NCBI RefSeq assembly: GCF_019334345.1 | Contig: NZ_JAHWQX010000001.1 | Span: forward strand, 310,001-374,000 | Direction of reading: 5' to 3' | Source of the DNA: Neohoeflea coraliihabitans | Lineage (GTDB): Bacteria > Pseudomonadota > Alphaproteobacteria > Rhizobiales > Rhizobiaceae | DNA: 64,000 nucleotides | In this document: piece after piece, positions 7,963 through 16,583 of the stretch | Position numbering within the stretch: the stretch's first letter is position 1 | How the letters are laid out: each line of letters begins with the position of its first letter | The notes under the pieces: generated by a model | The model's database searches: none | Seen by the model: the letters and a program-made list of their open reading frames with translations, nothing else | What the model was told of the DNA's origin: nothing | Program-made: the position numbers and the translations under genes

Positions 7963-9636
7963 TTGTTCGGCGAACGCGCACTGAAGACGGCCGCCTGGGT
8001 CATCTCGCTGATCTGCCTGGCACCAATCCTCGCGGTGGCCATCGCCGCGGCATCCGGCACCTTGGTGACCTGGAACAGCCTCGCCGGCACGGTGTTGCCC
8101 GGCTATGCGGTAACGACGCTGCTGCTGGTCATTCTCGTCGGGATCGGCACCGCCGTGATCGGAACCGGCGCGGCCTGGCTGGTCTCCGTCTGCGCATTCC
8201 CATTTCGCCGCACCTTCGAGATCGCTCTGGCCCTGCCGCTGGCTTTCCCCGCCTATGTGCTCGCCTACGCCTACACCGATCTTCTCGATCATCCGGGCCC
8301 GGTGCAAACCTGGCTGCGCACGGTCACCGGCTGGGGACCGCGCGATTACTGGTTTCCCGAGATACGCTCCCTGGGCGGGGCGGCGGCGATGCTGACCTTC
8401 GTTCTTTATCCCTACGTATACCTGCTCGCCCGCGCTGCTTTTCTGCGCCAGTCGCCGACCGCCTATTTCGCTGCCCGCACGCTCGGCCACCCGCCCTGGA
8501 GCGCCTTTCTGCGCGTCAGCCTGCCAATGGCCCGCCCGGCCATTGCCGGCGGCGTCATCCTGGCGCTGATGGAGACCATCGCTGACTTCGGCACCGTGGC
8601 GCATTTCGGTGTTCAGACCTTCGCCACCGGCATCTATCGTGCCTGGTTTTCCATGGGGGATCGCCTCGCCGCCTCGCAGCTGGCCCTGTGTCTGCTGGCT
8701 GTCGCCTTGCTGTTTGCCACTCTCGAGCGCGCCCAGCGCGGCCTCGCCAAGCGCTACCCGGCCGGTTCGCGCTTCGAGGCCAGCGAACGTCATGTCCTGA
8801 CCGGCGGTCGTGCGGCTCTGGCCTTTGCGGCCTGTGCCCTGCCTGTTCTTGTCGGCTTCGCCATCCCGCTCGTCGTGCTGATCGACATGGCCGTGTCCTC
8901 CGGTCACGACTGGCTCTCGCGCCGCTACGTCGCTTACATCGAGAATTCCCTGACCCTGGCCGCAATCGCTGCCGCCCTCACCGTGGCGGCCGCGGTGCTC
9001 ATCGGCTTTTGTGCCCGCATCGCGCCCAGCCGCGCCGCCCGCTTCGCCGCCGCCTCCGCAGGCATCGGCTACGCGGTGCCGGGAGGGGTCATCGCCGTCG
9101 GGCTGCTGGTCCCCTTTGCGCATCTCGACAATGCCATCGACGATTTCGCGGAAGCCGTTTTCGGCGTCTCGACCGGGCTGTTGTTCACCGGCAGCATCGG
9201 CATTCTCGTCATTGCCTATATGGTGCGCTTCATCGCCGCCGCGCTTGGCGCCTTCGACACCGGCATATCGGTGATCCGGCCGAACATCGATGCCGCTGCA
9301 CGCACGCTGGGCCGCACAGCCGGGCGCATGCTCTGGCAGATCCACCTGCCCTTGCTGCGGCCAAGCCTGCTGACTGCCCTGCTGATCGTCTTCGTCGATG
9401 TCATGAAGGAACTGCCGGCCACCCTGATCATGCGGCCGTTCAATTTCGACACGCTCGCCGTTCAGGCCTATCGCCTCGCCTCCGATGAGCGGCTCAACCA
9501 GGCCGCGATCCCGTCGCTGATGATCGTCGCCTTCGGCCTGATGCCGGTTATTCTCTTGTGTTACTCGATCGGCCGCTCCGGGCGGCCGCGCGCCGGTCAG
9601 CTGCCGTCCGAGGACGGCGGCGTTCCCGCCGTCTGA
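7963..9636 (+). CDS. Iron(III) ABC transporter permease, FbpB/SfuB type
   Basis: 557-residue inner-membrane permease with two homologous halves, each with about six transmembrane segments. The EAA cytoplasmic loops are visible as ARTLGHPPWSAFLRVSLP in the first half and ARTLGRTAGRMLWQIHLP in the second. The duplicated layout is characteristic of FbpB/SfuB iron permeases. The start is TTG at 7963, supported by AAGGG at 7951-7955 with 7-nt spacing; other in-frame upstream starts (ATT, CTG) have no better site. Its partner is probably the binding protein at 10116 on the other strand. No ATPase gene is nearby. The 3' end overlaps that of the RidA gene by 40 bp tail to tail. Confidence 0.88.
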   Translation: MFGERALKTAAWVISLICLAPILAVAIAAASGTLVTWNSLAGTVLPGYAVTTLLLVILVGIGTAVIGTGAAWLVSVCAFPFRRTFEIALALPLAFPAYVLAYAYTDLLDHPGPVQTWLRTVTGWGPRDYWFPEIRSLGGAAAMLTFVLYPYVYLLARAAFLRQSPTAYFAARTLGHPPWSAFLRVSLPMARPAIAGGVILALMETIADFGTVAHFGVQTFATGIYRAWFSMGDRLAASQLALCLLAVALLFATLERAQRGLAKRYPAGSRFEASERHVLTGGRAALAFAACALPVLVGFAIPLVVLIDMAVSSGHDWLSRRYVAYIENSLTLAAIAAALTVAAAVLIGFCARIAPSRAARFAAASAGIGYAVPGGVIAVGLLVPFAHLDNAIDDFAEAVFGVSTGLLFTGSIGILVIAYMVRFIAAALGAFDTGISVIRPNIDAAARTLGRTAGRMLWQIHLPLLRPSLLTALLIVFVDVMKELPATLIMRPFNFDTLAVQAYRLASDERLNQAAIPSLMIVAFGLMPVILLCYSIGRSGRPRAGQLPSEDGGVPAV

Positions 9637-10022
9637 CACACCGCATCAACCTCGATCTCGACCAGCCATTGCGGATTGACGAAACCGCTGACGGCCATGA
9701 TCGTGTCGACCGGACGCGCGGTCAGGCAGAACGCCTTGCGCACCTCGATCGCCGCACGCCAGTTCTCGATATCGGTCAGCAAGATCCGCGTGCGCACCAC
9801 GTCGTCGAACCCGGATCCGGCATCGGCAAGCGCGGCACCGATGATCTCGAAACAGCGACGCGTCTGCGCGGTGATATCCCCGATCCCGACCGTGCTCCCG
9901 TCCGCCGCCACCGGTGCGGTTCCGCCGATCGCGATGAACGGTCCGACGCGCACTGCCCGGCTGAAACCGACCACCGTTTCCATCGGATTGCCATTCGAAA
10001 TCAGCCGCCGTTGCCAGGTCAT
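9597..10022 (-). CDS. RidA family (YjgF/YER057c/UK114) protein
   Basis: 141-residue RidA-like protein. The archetype hydrolyses reactive enamine/imine intermediates of PLP enzymes. Seen: SRAVRVGPFIAIGGTAPVAADG, QTRRCFEIIGAAL and DVVRTRILLTDIENW, the usual order of RidA motifs, and VEIEVDAV near the C-terminus. The classical RidA arginine is not clearly placed, so a Rid subfamily other than RidA proper is likely. The start at 10022 is preceded by GAGAAAGG about 6 nt upstream; an in-frame start at 10055 lacks such a site. It lies between the iron permease and binding-protein genes, and may be co-transcribed with neither. Confidence 0.85.
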   Translation of the reverse strand: MTWQRRLISNGNPMETVVGFSRAVRVGPFIAIGGTAPVAADGSTVGIGDITAQTRRCFEIIGAALADAGSGFDDVVRTRILLTDIENWRAAIEVRKAFCLTARPVDTIMAVSGFVNPQWLVEIEVDAVCQTAGTPPSSDGS

Positions 10023-10056
10023 CACATGCCTTTCTCGGGAGGTTGAACCTAGCACG

Positions 10057-10084
10057 AAAAACGGCCGGTGAAGACACCGGCCGT
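10057..10084 (-). terminator. Rho-independent terminator of the iron-binding protein gene
   Basis: Reading the minus strand, ACGGCCGGTG and CACCGGCCGT form a perfect 10-bp stem with a 4-nt loop, followed directly by TTTT. It lies 30 bp after the stop codon of the gene ending at 10116, and separates it from RidA. Confidence 0.88.
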
Positions 10085-10115
10085 TACATCGCGAATTGAG
10101 ACTGGAAATGTCAGC

Positions 10116-11141
10116 CTATTTGAAATCCGCCTCGTTGTAGATTTCCTGCGCCCGGGCCTGATTTTCGCCCAGCGCATTGAGGTTCAGTTCATCGGCCTTG
10201 AAGTCGCCGAGGCTTTCGACAAATGACGAAGCCGCCACGCCTTCAACCACCGGATACTCGTTGTTGCCGTTGGCAAAGAAGGACTGCGCCTCGTCGGACG
10301 TCAGATATTCGAGGAAGGTCACCGCATTGTCGCGATTTGGCGCATGCGCGGTGATGCCGGCACCGGAAATGTTGACATGCGTCCCGTTGCCATCCTGATC
10401 GGGGAACACGACACCGATCTTGTCGATACCGTTCGACAGGCCGGAGACGTCCTCGGCCAGTCCGCGGGCAAAGTAATAGGTGTTCGCCACGGCAATCTGG
10501 CACTCGCCGGAAACGATGCCGCGCAGCTGGTCGGTATCACCCCCCTGCGGCTCGCGCGCCAGGTTCGATTTCAGACCGGCCACCCACTCGCTGGCTTCCG
10601 CCTCTCCATGATGGGCAATGTAGGAGGCCAGCAGCGACAGCATGTAGATATTGCTGCTCGAGCGCACACAGACCATCCCCTCATATTGCGAATCGGCCAG
10701 CGCCGCGTAGGTCTGCGGCGGATTTTCGACCTCAGCCTTGTCGTAGAAGATCACCCGCGCCCGTGTCGACAGACCGACCCAGTGACCCTCCGGGTGGCGC
10801 AGATGCGCCGGAACCCGCGCTTCGAGAACCTCCGACTGCACCGGCGAGAACAATCCGGCCTGCTCGGCGCGCCACAGCCGGCCCGCATCGGCGGTGATGA
10901 AGATGTCGGCCGGGCTGTTGTCGCCCTCCGCCTTCATACGCTCGATCAGCTCGTCTTCCTTGCCCTCGATCAGGTTGACCGTGATGCCGGTCTTCTTCTC
11001 GAAATTCGCATACAGCTTCTCGTCAACATCATAGTGGCGGGCCGAATAGATATTGACCTCGCCGTCGGCGAAGGCCGGGCTGACGGCCAGTACCGAGACG
11101 GCAGACAGAAAGGTGCACACGGCGGCGGAACGCAGATTCAT
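10116..11141 (-). CDS. Iron(III) ABC transporter periplasmic binding protein, FbpA type
   Basis: 341-residue periplasmic ferric-iron binding protein. A Sec signal peptide ends after AFA at residue 25. The mature start EVNIYSARHYDVD and the iron-ligand tyrosine pair in NTYYFAR (Tyr222-Tyr223) are hallmarks of the FbpA/FutA/Idi family; THVNISGAGI is also typical. It delivers Fe3+ to an FbpB-type permease, most likely the one encoded at 7963 on the opposite strand. It has its own promoter, overlapped by a TGA-N9-TCA iron operator, and its own terminator, so it is an independent iron-repressed transcript. Confidence 0.92.
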   Translation of the reverse strand: MNLRSAAVCTFLSAVSVLAVSPAFADGEVNIYSARHYDVDEKLYANFEKKTGITVNLIEGKEDELIERMKAEGDNSPADIFITADAGRLWRAEQAGLFSPVQSEVLEARVPAHLRHPEGHWVGLSTRARVIFYDKAEVENPPQTYAALADSQYEGMVCVRSSSNIYMLSLLASYIAHHGEAEASEWVAGLKSNLAREPQGGDTDQLRGIVSGECQIAVANTYYFARGLAEDVSGLSNGIDKIGVVFPDQDGNGTHVNISGAGITAHAPNRDNAVTFLEYLTSDEAQSFFANGNNEYPVVEGVAASSFVESLGDFKADELNLNALGENQARAQEIYNEADFK

Positions 11142-11168
11142 CGGAGAACTCCTTCAGACGATTAAACA

Positions 11169-11183
11169 TGACTATCGTTGTCA
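11169..11183. promoter_or_regulatory. Candidate RirA iron-responsive operator (IRO) before the iron-binding protein gene
   Basis: TGACTATCGTTGTCA matches the rhizobial IRO consensus TGA-N9-TCA. It sits just downstream of the -10 element at 11186-11191 and would cover the transcription start, as expected for iron-dependent repression by RirA. No rirA gene is in the window. Confidence 0.65.
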
Positions 11184-11185
11184 GG

Positions 11186-11214
11186 TTTTTAAGAGCGCTC
11201 TGGCAGGCTGTCAA
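11186..11214 (-). promoter_or_regulatory. Sigma-70 promoter of the iron-binding protein gene
   Basis: On the minus strand: TTGACA (11214-11209), 17-bp spacer, TAAAAA (11191-11186). The -35 overlaps the last codons of pfkB, so the gene need not depend on pfkB transcription. Confidence 0.6.
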
Positions 11215-12182
11215 TATCCAGCGTCATCTTTGTGCCCGGCTTCGCTGTAAAGTTTGAAAACCTCGTCGGCACGGCACAATTCGGTTCCTGGCGTGCGCGC
11301 CGCAGCGGCACCGGCAGCAACCCCGAAACGAAAGGCTGCTTCGATGGACTGGCCCTGGCTGAGAAACCACACCAGTGCGCCGACGAAGCTGTCACCGGCG
11401 CCGACCGCTGAACGCACCACCACATTCTGTGCCGGCAGCCGGATGACCGATTGCCTGCTGACCAGCAACGCCCCGTCGCGGCCAAGCGTCACGGCGACAT
11501 ATTCGGCCTTGCCCTCGCGGGTGATCTGGCGCGCCGCCTCTTCAACGCCCGCGTCGTCAAGATCGCCGCCGCTCAGTTCCTCCAGCTCGCCGCGGCTTGG
11601 CTTGACGAGAAACACCGGGCTCTGTTCCAGCGTCGACCTGAGCGCTGCACCATTGGCATCAAGGATGAATCGCCCGCCATTCTCCTGCGTGATCTGCGCC
11701 ATCCGTGCATAGGTGTCGGCCGGCGCATTGCGCGGCAGCGAGCCGCTGGCCACGACATAGCCGGCTCTGCGCTCGCGCACCTTGTCGATCGCGGCCTCCA
11801 GTTCGGCAGAGCTCGCTTCCGGTCCTTCCGGCACGAAGCGGTATTCGGAACCGGTGTCCTTCTCGAAGACCATGAAGGCCAGCCGCGTCGGCTCAGTGAT
11901 CATCACCGGGCTCAGGGTCACCGGCACATCCGCGAGCAGTTCCTTGAGCAAGGCTCCGGTCGGACCGCCGCACAAGAACACCAGTTCGCTGCGCACCTTG
12001 GCCGCCCCTTGCGCAGGGTTGCGCTCACAGAGCATGGCAATGACGCGCGCCACGTTGACGCCGCCACCACCCGGATGCCAGCGTTGCCGGCCGGTGCGCA
12101 CCTTGCGCGTCGGATGGATCCGTCCGGTGTCACTGGACACATCGATGGTCGGATTGAGGGCGATAGCGAGAATATCAGTCAC
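11211..12182 (-). CDS. pfkB: 6-phosphofructokinase II-like sugar kinase (PfkB family)
   Basis: 323-residue ribokinase-fold kinase. Motifs in order: ALNPTIDVS (8-16), PGGGGVNVAR (37-46), GSEYRFVPEG (111-120), VKPSRGELEEL (193-203) and the anion hole/catalytic-base motif GAGDSFVGA (261-269, base Asp264). The C-terminal stretch RFGVAAGAAAARTPGTELC resembles E. coli Pfk-2 more than 1-phosphofructokinase, and no fructose PTS genes are present, so fructose-6-phosphate is the likelier substrate. The start is GTG at 12182 with AGGAGG six bases upstream. It is divergent from the DsbA-family gene. It could also act on tagatose-6-phosphate. Confidence 0.85.
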   Translation of the reverse strand: MTDILAIALNPTIDVSSDTGRIHPTRKVRTGRQRWHPGGGGVNVARVIAMLCERNPAQGAAKVRSELVFLCGGPTGALLKELLADVPVTLSPVMITEPTRLAFMVFEKDTGSEYRFVPEGPEASSAELEAAIDKVRERRAGYVVASGSLPRNAPADTYARMAQITQENGGRFILDANGAALRSTLEQSPVFLVKPSRGELEELSGGDLDDAGVEEAARQITREGKAEYVAVTLGRDGALLVSRQSVIRLPAQNVVVRSAVGAGDSFVGALVWFLSQGQSIEAAFRFGVAAGAAAARTPGTELCRADEVFKLYSEAGHKDDAGY

Positions 12183-12433
12183 GAAACCTCCTTCCGAGGC
12201 GGATGGCGCGGCGCGCCCCCGGTTTATCGGGAATGCAACGCCGGCAGCGGTCACTTCGTTGCAGTCACCACGCTGTGCCATGCTGCCCCGCACGGCGCAA
12301 TAATGGCGCGGCCACGCCCGCTTCTCACCGAAATGTGTGCGGGCACGATTTGACAGCCGGCCATTCCCAATGGAGAACCGAAACCGGAAACAGCAAGGCG
12401 GCACCTGAGATGCCGCAGGTTCAGGGGCCGGAA

Positions 12434-13048
12434 ATGAAGCGTAGAACAATCCTGGCTGGTGCGTCCCTCGCGGCAGCTGCAACCTGGCTACCGGGACTGC
12501 GACCCGGCCATGCCGCCACCGCGGCGGTCGCGCCGCAGGCGCTGTTCTTCGACGCCGATGCGCCGGTGCTCGGCAACCCGCAAGGCGATGTGCAGATTGC
12601 CGAGTTTTTCGACTATCAGTGTTCCTGGTGCAAGCGCACCCACGCCGAAACCATGCAAGTTGTTGAACAGGATGGCGGCGTGCGTCTGGTGAAGAAGGAC
12701 TGGCCGGTCTTCGGCCCGGCCTCCGTCTTCGCGGCACAGGCCGTTCTCGGCTCTGCCCGCCTTGGACACTACCGGCGCGCCATGGATACATTGATGGCGC
12801 AGAGCGGGGCGCTGACCAGCGAGTCCATCCTGTCATCGCTGGCAACCGCCGGCCTCGACATCGAGGCGTTGCGCGGCGTCGTCAATGCCGAGAGCGATCG
12901 CATCGGCAATCTGCTGACCCGCAACTGGCACCAGGCAGAGGCCTTCGCATTTATCGGCACACCCTCCTTCGTCATTGGCAGGACAGCCTATCCCGGGGTG
13001 CTCGACCGCGAGGCCCTGAAACGGGCGATAGACCGGGCCCGCGGCTGA
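12434..13048 (+). CDS. DsbA-family thiol-disulfide oxidoreductase, exported
   Basis: 204 residues. An N-terminal export signal with twin arginines (MKRRTILAGASLAAAATW) ends near GHA at 25-27. The thioredoxin fold follows with the active-site CSWC at 63-66 and the cis-proline loop FIGTPSFVIG near the C-terminus. Belongs to the Com1/BdbD-like part of the DsbA family, which oxidises or isomerises disulfides in periplasmic proteins. The frame is open back to 12203, but only the start at 12434 gives a clean signal peptide. No DsbB-like partner is adjacent. Sec versus Tat export is undecided. Confidence 0.88.
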   Translation: MKRRTILAGASLAAAATWLPGLRPGHAATAAVAPQALFFDADAPVLGNPQGDVQIAEFFDYQCSWCKRTHAETMQVVEQDGGVRLVKKDWPVFGPASVFAAQAVLGSARLGHYRRAMDTLMAQSGALTSESILSSLATAGLDIEALRGVVNAESDRIGNLLTRNWHQAEAFAFIGTPSFVIGRTAYPGVLDREALKRAIDRARG

Positions 13049-13184
13049 TCCGGACACCGGGGCCTCCGAATCTGCCTGAACCCGCCCGTCCGCTTGCAGG
13101 CTGAGACGTCTATCGCACCGCCGCCGATCACGTTAGGCTTGCCGCACCATCCTCACCTTCGCCGATCAAGGACCTTCTTCCAGC

Positions 13185-14102
13185 ATGAATTTCGACACCG
13201 ACAACATTGAGGCCGCGACCGCCGGCGTCGCCGCCAGCATCGCCCAGATCGTCACCACCTATGCCTTCTCCGTGCTTGGCGCCATCATCATTCTGATCAT
13301 CGGTTTCTTCATCGCCGGCTGGATCAAGCGTGCCGTCTACCGCCTCGTCAGCCATCGCGGCGAGACGACGCTGGCCAAATTCCTCGCCAATGTCGCGCGC
13401 TACACCGTCCTGACCCTCGTTCTGGTGATGGTCCTGCAGCAATTCGGCATCCAGACAGCGTCGATCATCGCCGCACTCGGCGCCGCCGGCCTCGCCATCG
13501 GCCTGGCGCTGCAGGGGACATTGCAGAACATTGCCGCCGGAGTGATGCTGCTGTTTCTCCGGCCCTTCAAGATCGGCGATTTCATAGACACCGGCTCGGT
13601 CTCCGGCACCGTCGAGGAGATCGGCCTGTTCGCCACCGAACTGAAAACGCTCGACGGGCTGTATGTGCTGGCGCCCAATTCCAGCGTCTGGGGCAACGAG
13701 ATCACCAATTTTTCCTATCACAACAAGCGGCGCTTCGATCTCGTGGTCGGCATCGGCTATGACGACGACATCGATCTGGCCATGCAGACCATGCGCGAAC
13801 TGGTCGAAGGCGATGAGCGCGTGCTGACCGATCCGGCGCCGTTCATCTATGTCAACAATCTCGGCGACAGCGCTGTCGAGATCGTCACCCGCATCTGGAT
13901 GCCAAGCGCCGACTGGTGGGTCGCCAGCCGCGAATTGATCAAACGGGCAAAGCAGGCCTGCGACGCCAAGGGGATCAACATTCCCTTCCCGCAGCGCGAT
14001 GTGCATTTCTACCCCACCGACGGCGCGCAACCAGTGGAAATCAGGGGAAAAGGCGAGGCTGGGGCGGATGGCCCGATAACGACGGGCGCGGGATCGAACT
14101 GA
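13185..14102 (+). CDS. Small-conductance mechanosensitive channel, MscS family
   Basis: 305-residue inner-membrane channel that opens under membrane tension and releases solutes on osmotic downshock. It has three transmembrane helices (about 22-50, 65-90, 95-125). TM3 has the Gly/Ala-rich pore pattern ALGAAGLAIGLALQGTLQN, followed by the beta domain LRPFKIGDFI and a C-terminal alpha/beta domain ending at GINIPFPQRDVHF. Length is close to E. coli MscS (286). The ATG at 13185 begins just before TM1. It stands alone, with no clear operon partner. The final codons produce a sequence that looks like a tRNA T-loop on the other strand; this is coincidental. Confidence 0.92.
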   Translation: MNFDTDNIEAATAGVAASIAQIVTTYAFSVLGAIIILIIGFFIAGWIKRAVYRLVSHRGETTLAKFLANVARYTVLTLVLVMVLQQFGIQTASIIAALGAAGLAIGLALQGTLQNIAAGVMLLFLRPFKIGDFIDTGSVSGTVEEIGLFATELKTLDGLYVLAPNSSVWGNEITNFSYHNKRRFDLVVGIGYDDDIDLAMQTMRELVEGDERVLTDPAPFIYVNNLGDSAVEIVTRIWMPSADWWVASRELIKRAKQACDAKGINIPFPQRDVHFYPTDGAQPVEIRGKGEAGADGPITTGAGSN

Positions 14103-14203
14103 GATCGCCCGGCCGCGTCGCGCGGACTTCACAGCGCAACGGATTCGCCAGATGTCGGGCGAATTCCGCAGGCGCGACCGCCAGCAAGGGCTGCGCGGTG
14201 TGT

Positions 14204-14926
14204 TTAGAAGCGCCGAATGAGACCGAATTTGACCGTGTGCAACGTATCATCAAAGGCGAAGGGCTGGGTCCCCGAGATGAACGTGTCGTAGGTCTCGCTG
14301 CCAAAATCGGCATAGGAGTATTCAGCTTTCACACGCCACTCCTCCGTAAGCGCATGCTCGGCGCCAAAGCCGATCATCCAGCCGAAGCGGGTCGTGTCAC
14401 CAGTACCGGTTTCATTGCCATCGAACCCGCCGAAACCGCCGCTGTCTTCGGAACCGACGCCGTCATATTCTCCGCCCGCGGATTCGATGCGAGCAAAAGC
14501 CAGTCCGCCCTTGCCATAAACATAGGTGCGATCGAAAGCGTAGCCGAAGCGCCCGGCGAGGCTGCCGTAAAAATCATAGATGGTGCGCAGCCCATCGTCG
14601 CCGTTGATCACCCGGGTTTCATCATTCGACAGGCCGGCGAATTCGAACTCCGGGCCGAACACGAATTGCCCATGCTGGAAATTGTAGCCCGCCAGCACGC
14701 CACCGATGAAACCGTCATCTGACAGGCTCATCGTCGCACCGACCGATCCTCCGCCATATTCCTCACCGGAAATGTCGGTCGCCGTCGTGCGGTTGTGCGC
14801 CCAGCCGGCAAAGATACCGACATAGCTGCCGCGCCAGTCATAGCCGGCTCCTCCGGCCTCCTGGGCACTGGCAGTCGAGGGCAACAGAAGAAGACATGCA
14901 GGGGCCAAAAGACGAAAAAGCATCAT
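14204..14926 (-). CDS. Outer-membrane beta-barrel protein, Omp25/opacity-protein like
   Basis: 240-residue outer-membrane protein. The signal peptide ends after ASA at about residue 21 (MMLFRLLAPACLLLLPSTASA). The mature start YDWRGSYVGIFAGWAHN is the usual first strand of the alphaproteobacterial Omp25/Omp31 eight-stranded barrels. Repeated aromatic-glycine strands follow, and the chain ends in FGLIRRF with a C-terminal Phe for BAM recognition. A glycine/aspartate-rich loop (about 155-175) is probably surface exposed. GAGGAT lies just before the ATG at 14926. A structural or adhesion role is inferred only from family. Confidence 0.85.
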   Translation of the reverse strand: MMLFRLLAPACLLLLPSTASAQEAGGAGYDWRGSYVGIFAGWAHNRTTATDISGEEYGGGSVGATMSLSDDGFIGGVLAGYNFQHGQFVFGPEFEFAGLSNDETRVINGDDGLRTIYDFYGSLAGRFGYAFDRTYVYGKGGLAFARIESAGGEYDGVGSEDSGGFGGFDGNETGTGDTTRFGWMIGFGAEHALTEEWRVKAEYSYADFGSETYDTFISGTQPFAFDDTLHTVKFGLIRRF

Positions 14927-15062
14927 TTTATCCTCGAATTCTCAGCCAGTTCCCGCTTGAGAATACCCGCAATGAAAACGCGGCTTCCTCAGCCTACTCG
15001 GCCGGAATAAATGCCAATATTGCCCCTTCGCAACATTCGATAGCAGAAACGCGCACGCCACG

Positions 15063-16583
15063 CTAGCTGGGAAGATATCGTTCCGCAGCGACCGGCACCC
15101 TGTCACAGCGCGCAATGACCTCCTGAAAGAGAGGGATCAGAAAGCTGTTCATGGCTTCGGTGGTCTGATGCTGGCGCAGGAAAGCCGGCATGCGGGCGCG
15201 CATTTCCGAAAGAATCCCGGCCTCGTCCAGCCGGGTGAAGCTCCCGTCGCGGATGACGAAACACCCATCCACCATGACGCTTTCAACCGAACTGCCGTTC
15301 TCGCAATAGACAAGCTGATTGACGACATCCGACAGCGGCGTGAACGCCGTCCCGTGCGACAGGTCGAGAATTATCAGATCGGCCTGTTTTCCCACTTCCA
15401 GCGAACCGGTGGTCTCCGCCAGCATCGCCGCTTGCGCGCCCCCCAGCGTCGCCGCATGCAGGACCTCGCCGGACGACAGACCTGCCATGGGCCCCTTTGC
15501 CGTGGCGGAGGACACCAGGGCTGCGGCCCGCAGCACATCGAACAGGCGCAGCGTGTCGTTGGAGGACGCGCCGTCGGTTCCAAGCGCCACGTTGATGCCG
15601 GCATTGAGGAGACGCCGGACGGGCGCGAGACCGGATCCGAGCTTGAGATTGGCGAGAATGTTCCAGGAGACCGACACACCCGCATCGGCCATCAGCGCGA
15701 TGTCCTCGTCGGTTATCCAGACAGCATGCGCCATCAACACGTTCGGATTGAGCAGCCCGTGCTCATGCATGTAGCGCACGATGGATCCGCCAAACAATTT
15801 GTCTGCCGTCACCGCCTGCGTGCGGGTCTCCAGCACATGCGTATGGTAGGGCACCTGCCATTGCCGCGCCAGATCACGGCAGGCCTGCATCAGTTCGACG
15901 GTGCAGCGCTGCGGCCCGGAGGGCGCCAGCATGTAGCGCAGCCGTCCATCACCGCTGTTGTGCAAAGTGCGGAAGACCGCCTCGCAAAAGGTGGTGTATT
16001 CATCCGCTCCGGTCAGCGGAAAATCCAGTTGCGCCTGCACCCTGGCCGGGAAGACCTCCCGTCCATAGGCCAGCGTGTCGAGATAGGGCCGGTTCATCAG
16101 CCCGCTCGAGACATTGGCGCGAATGCCCGCTTCGTCATAGGCGCTGAAGACCGTTCCCAGCCGGGCAAGATGATGCGCAGGCGGATCGAAAAAATCATCG
16201 GAGATCATCGTCACGCCCGAGCGCAGCGATTCCATCGCCACAAGCAGGCTGCGCAAACGCAACAGTTCGAGATCCGGCGGTTCCAGGCCGAAAAATGGAT
16301 AGGACCAGCAGAGCCACATTTCGAGGGGAAGCCGCTCATAGCGCCCACGCAGGAACATTTCGCTCGAATGAAGATGCGCATTGACGAGGCCGGGCATGAC
16401 GAGCCGCCCGGCCGCCTCGACAATCTCGGCGCCGGCGGGAACGGCAAGATCTGCGCCAAGCCCGGTGATCCGCCCGCTCTCGATCAGGACATCGGCGCGG
16501 CTGGGCCGGATCTCCTCGCCTGCCGCCATGGTCAGAACGTCGGCGCCGCGGATCAGGATGATCTCGGCCTCGCGGCTGCTCAT
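15063..16583 (-). CDS. Amidohydrolase-superfamily deaminase/hydrolase (ATZ/TRZ/SsnA type)
   Basis: 506-residue cytosolic metal-dependent hydrolase that deaminates or dechlorinates N-heterocycles. Metal and catalytic motifs: NAHLHSSE (His70, His72), HTHVLET (third metal His), LMAHAVW and GTDGASSND (metal Asp). The usual SHCPxSN strand is replaced by SVSWNILANLKLGSG, so the substrate may differ from guanine, cytosine or methylthioadenosine. It is the last gene of the eight-gene operon and overlaps the upstream permease by 4 bp (ATGA). Context with a BMP-type nucleoside importer and a RutR-like regulator suggests a nucleobase or related heterocycle as substrate; that is inference. Confidence 0.85.
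   Translation of the reverse strand: MSSREAEIILIRGADVLTMAAGEEIRPSRADVLIESGRITGLGADLAVPAGAEIVEAAGRLVMPGLVNAHLHSSEMFLRGRYERLPLEMWLCWSYPFFGLEPPDLELLRLRSLLVAMESLRSGVTMISDDFFDPPAHHLARLGTVFSAYDEAGIRANVSSGLMNRPYLDTLAYGREVFPARVQAQLDFPLTGADEYTTFCEAVFRTLHNSGDGRLRYMLAPSGPQRCTVELMQACRDLARQWQVPYHTHVLETRTQAVTADKLFGGSIVRYMHEHGLLNPNVLMAHAVWITDEDIALMADAGVSVSWNILANLKLGSGLAPVRRLLNAGINVALGTDGASSNDTLRLFDVLRAAALVSSATAKGPMAGLSSGEVLHAATLGGAQAAMLAETTGSLEVGKQADLIILDLSHGTAFTPLSDVVNQLVYCENGSSVESVMVDGCFVIRDGSFTRLDEAGILSEMRARMPAFLRQHQTTEAMNSFLIPLFQEVIARCDRVPVAAERYLPS

Noticed and set aside
7834-9639. 601-codon minus-strand frame opposite the iron permease
   Set aside because: Low-complexity Gly/Arg/Asp/Gln reverse image of a membrane protein; no ribosome-binding site or domain.
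11211-12182. 1-phosphofructokinase (FruK) assignment
   Set aside because: No fructose PTS genes nearby, and PGGGGVNVAR, GSEYRFV and the C-terminal region resemble E. coli Pfk-2 more closely.
14080-14104. tRNA-like T-loop (GGGATCGAAC on the plus strand)
   Set aside because: Flanking bases do not form a T-stem or acceptor stem, and the sequence codes for the last residues of the MscS protein.
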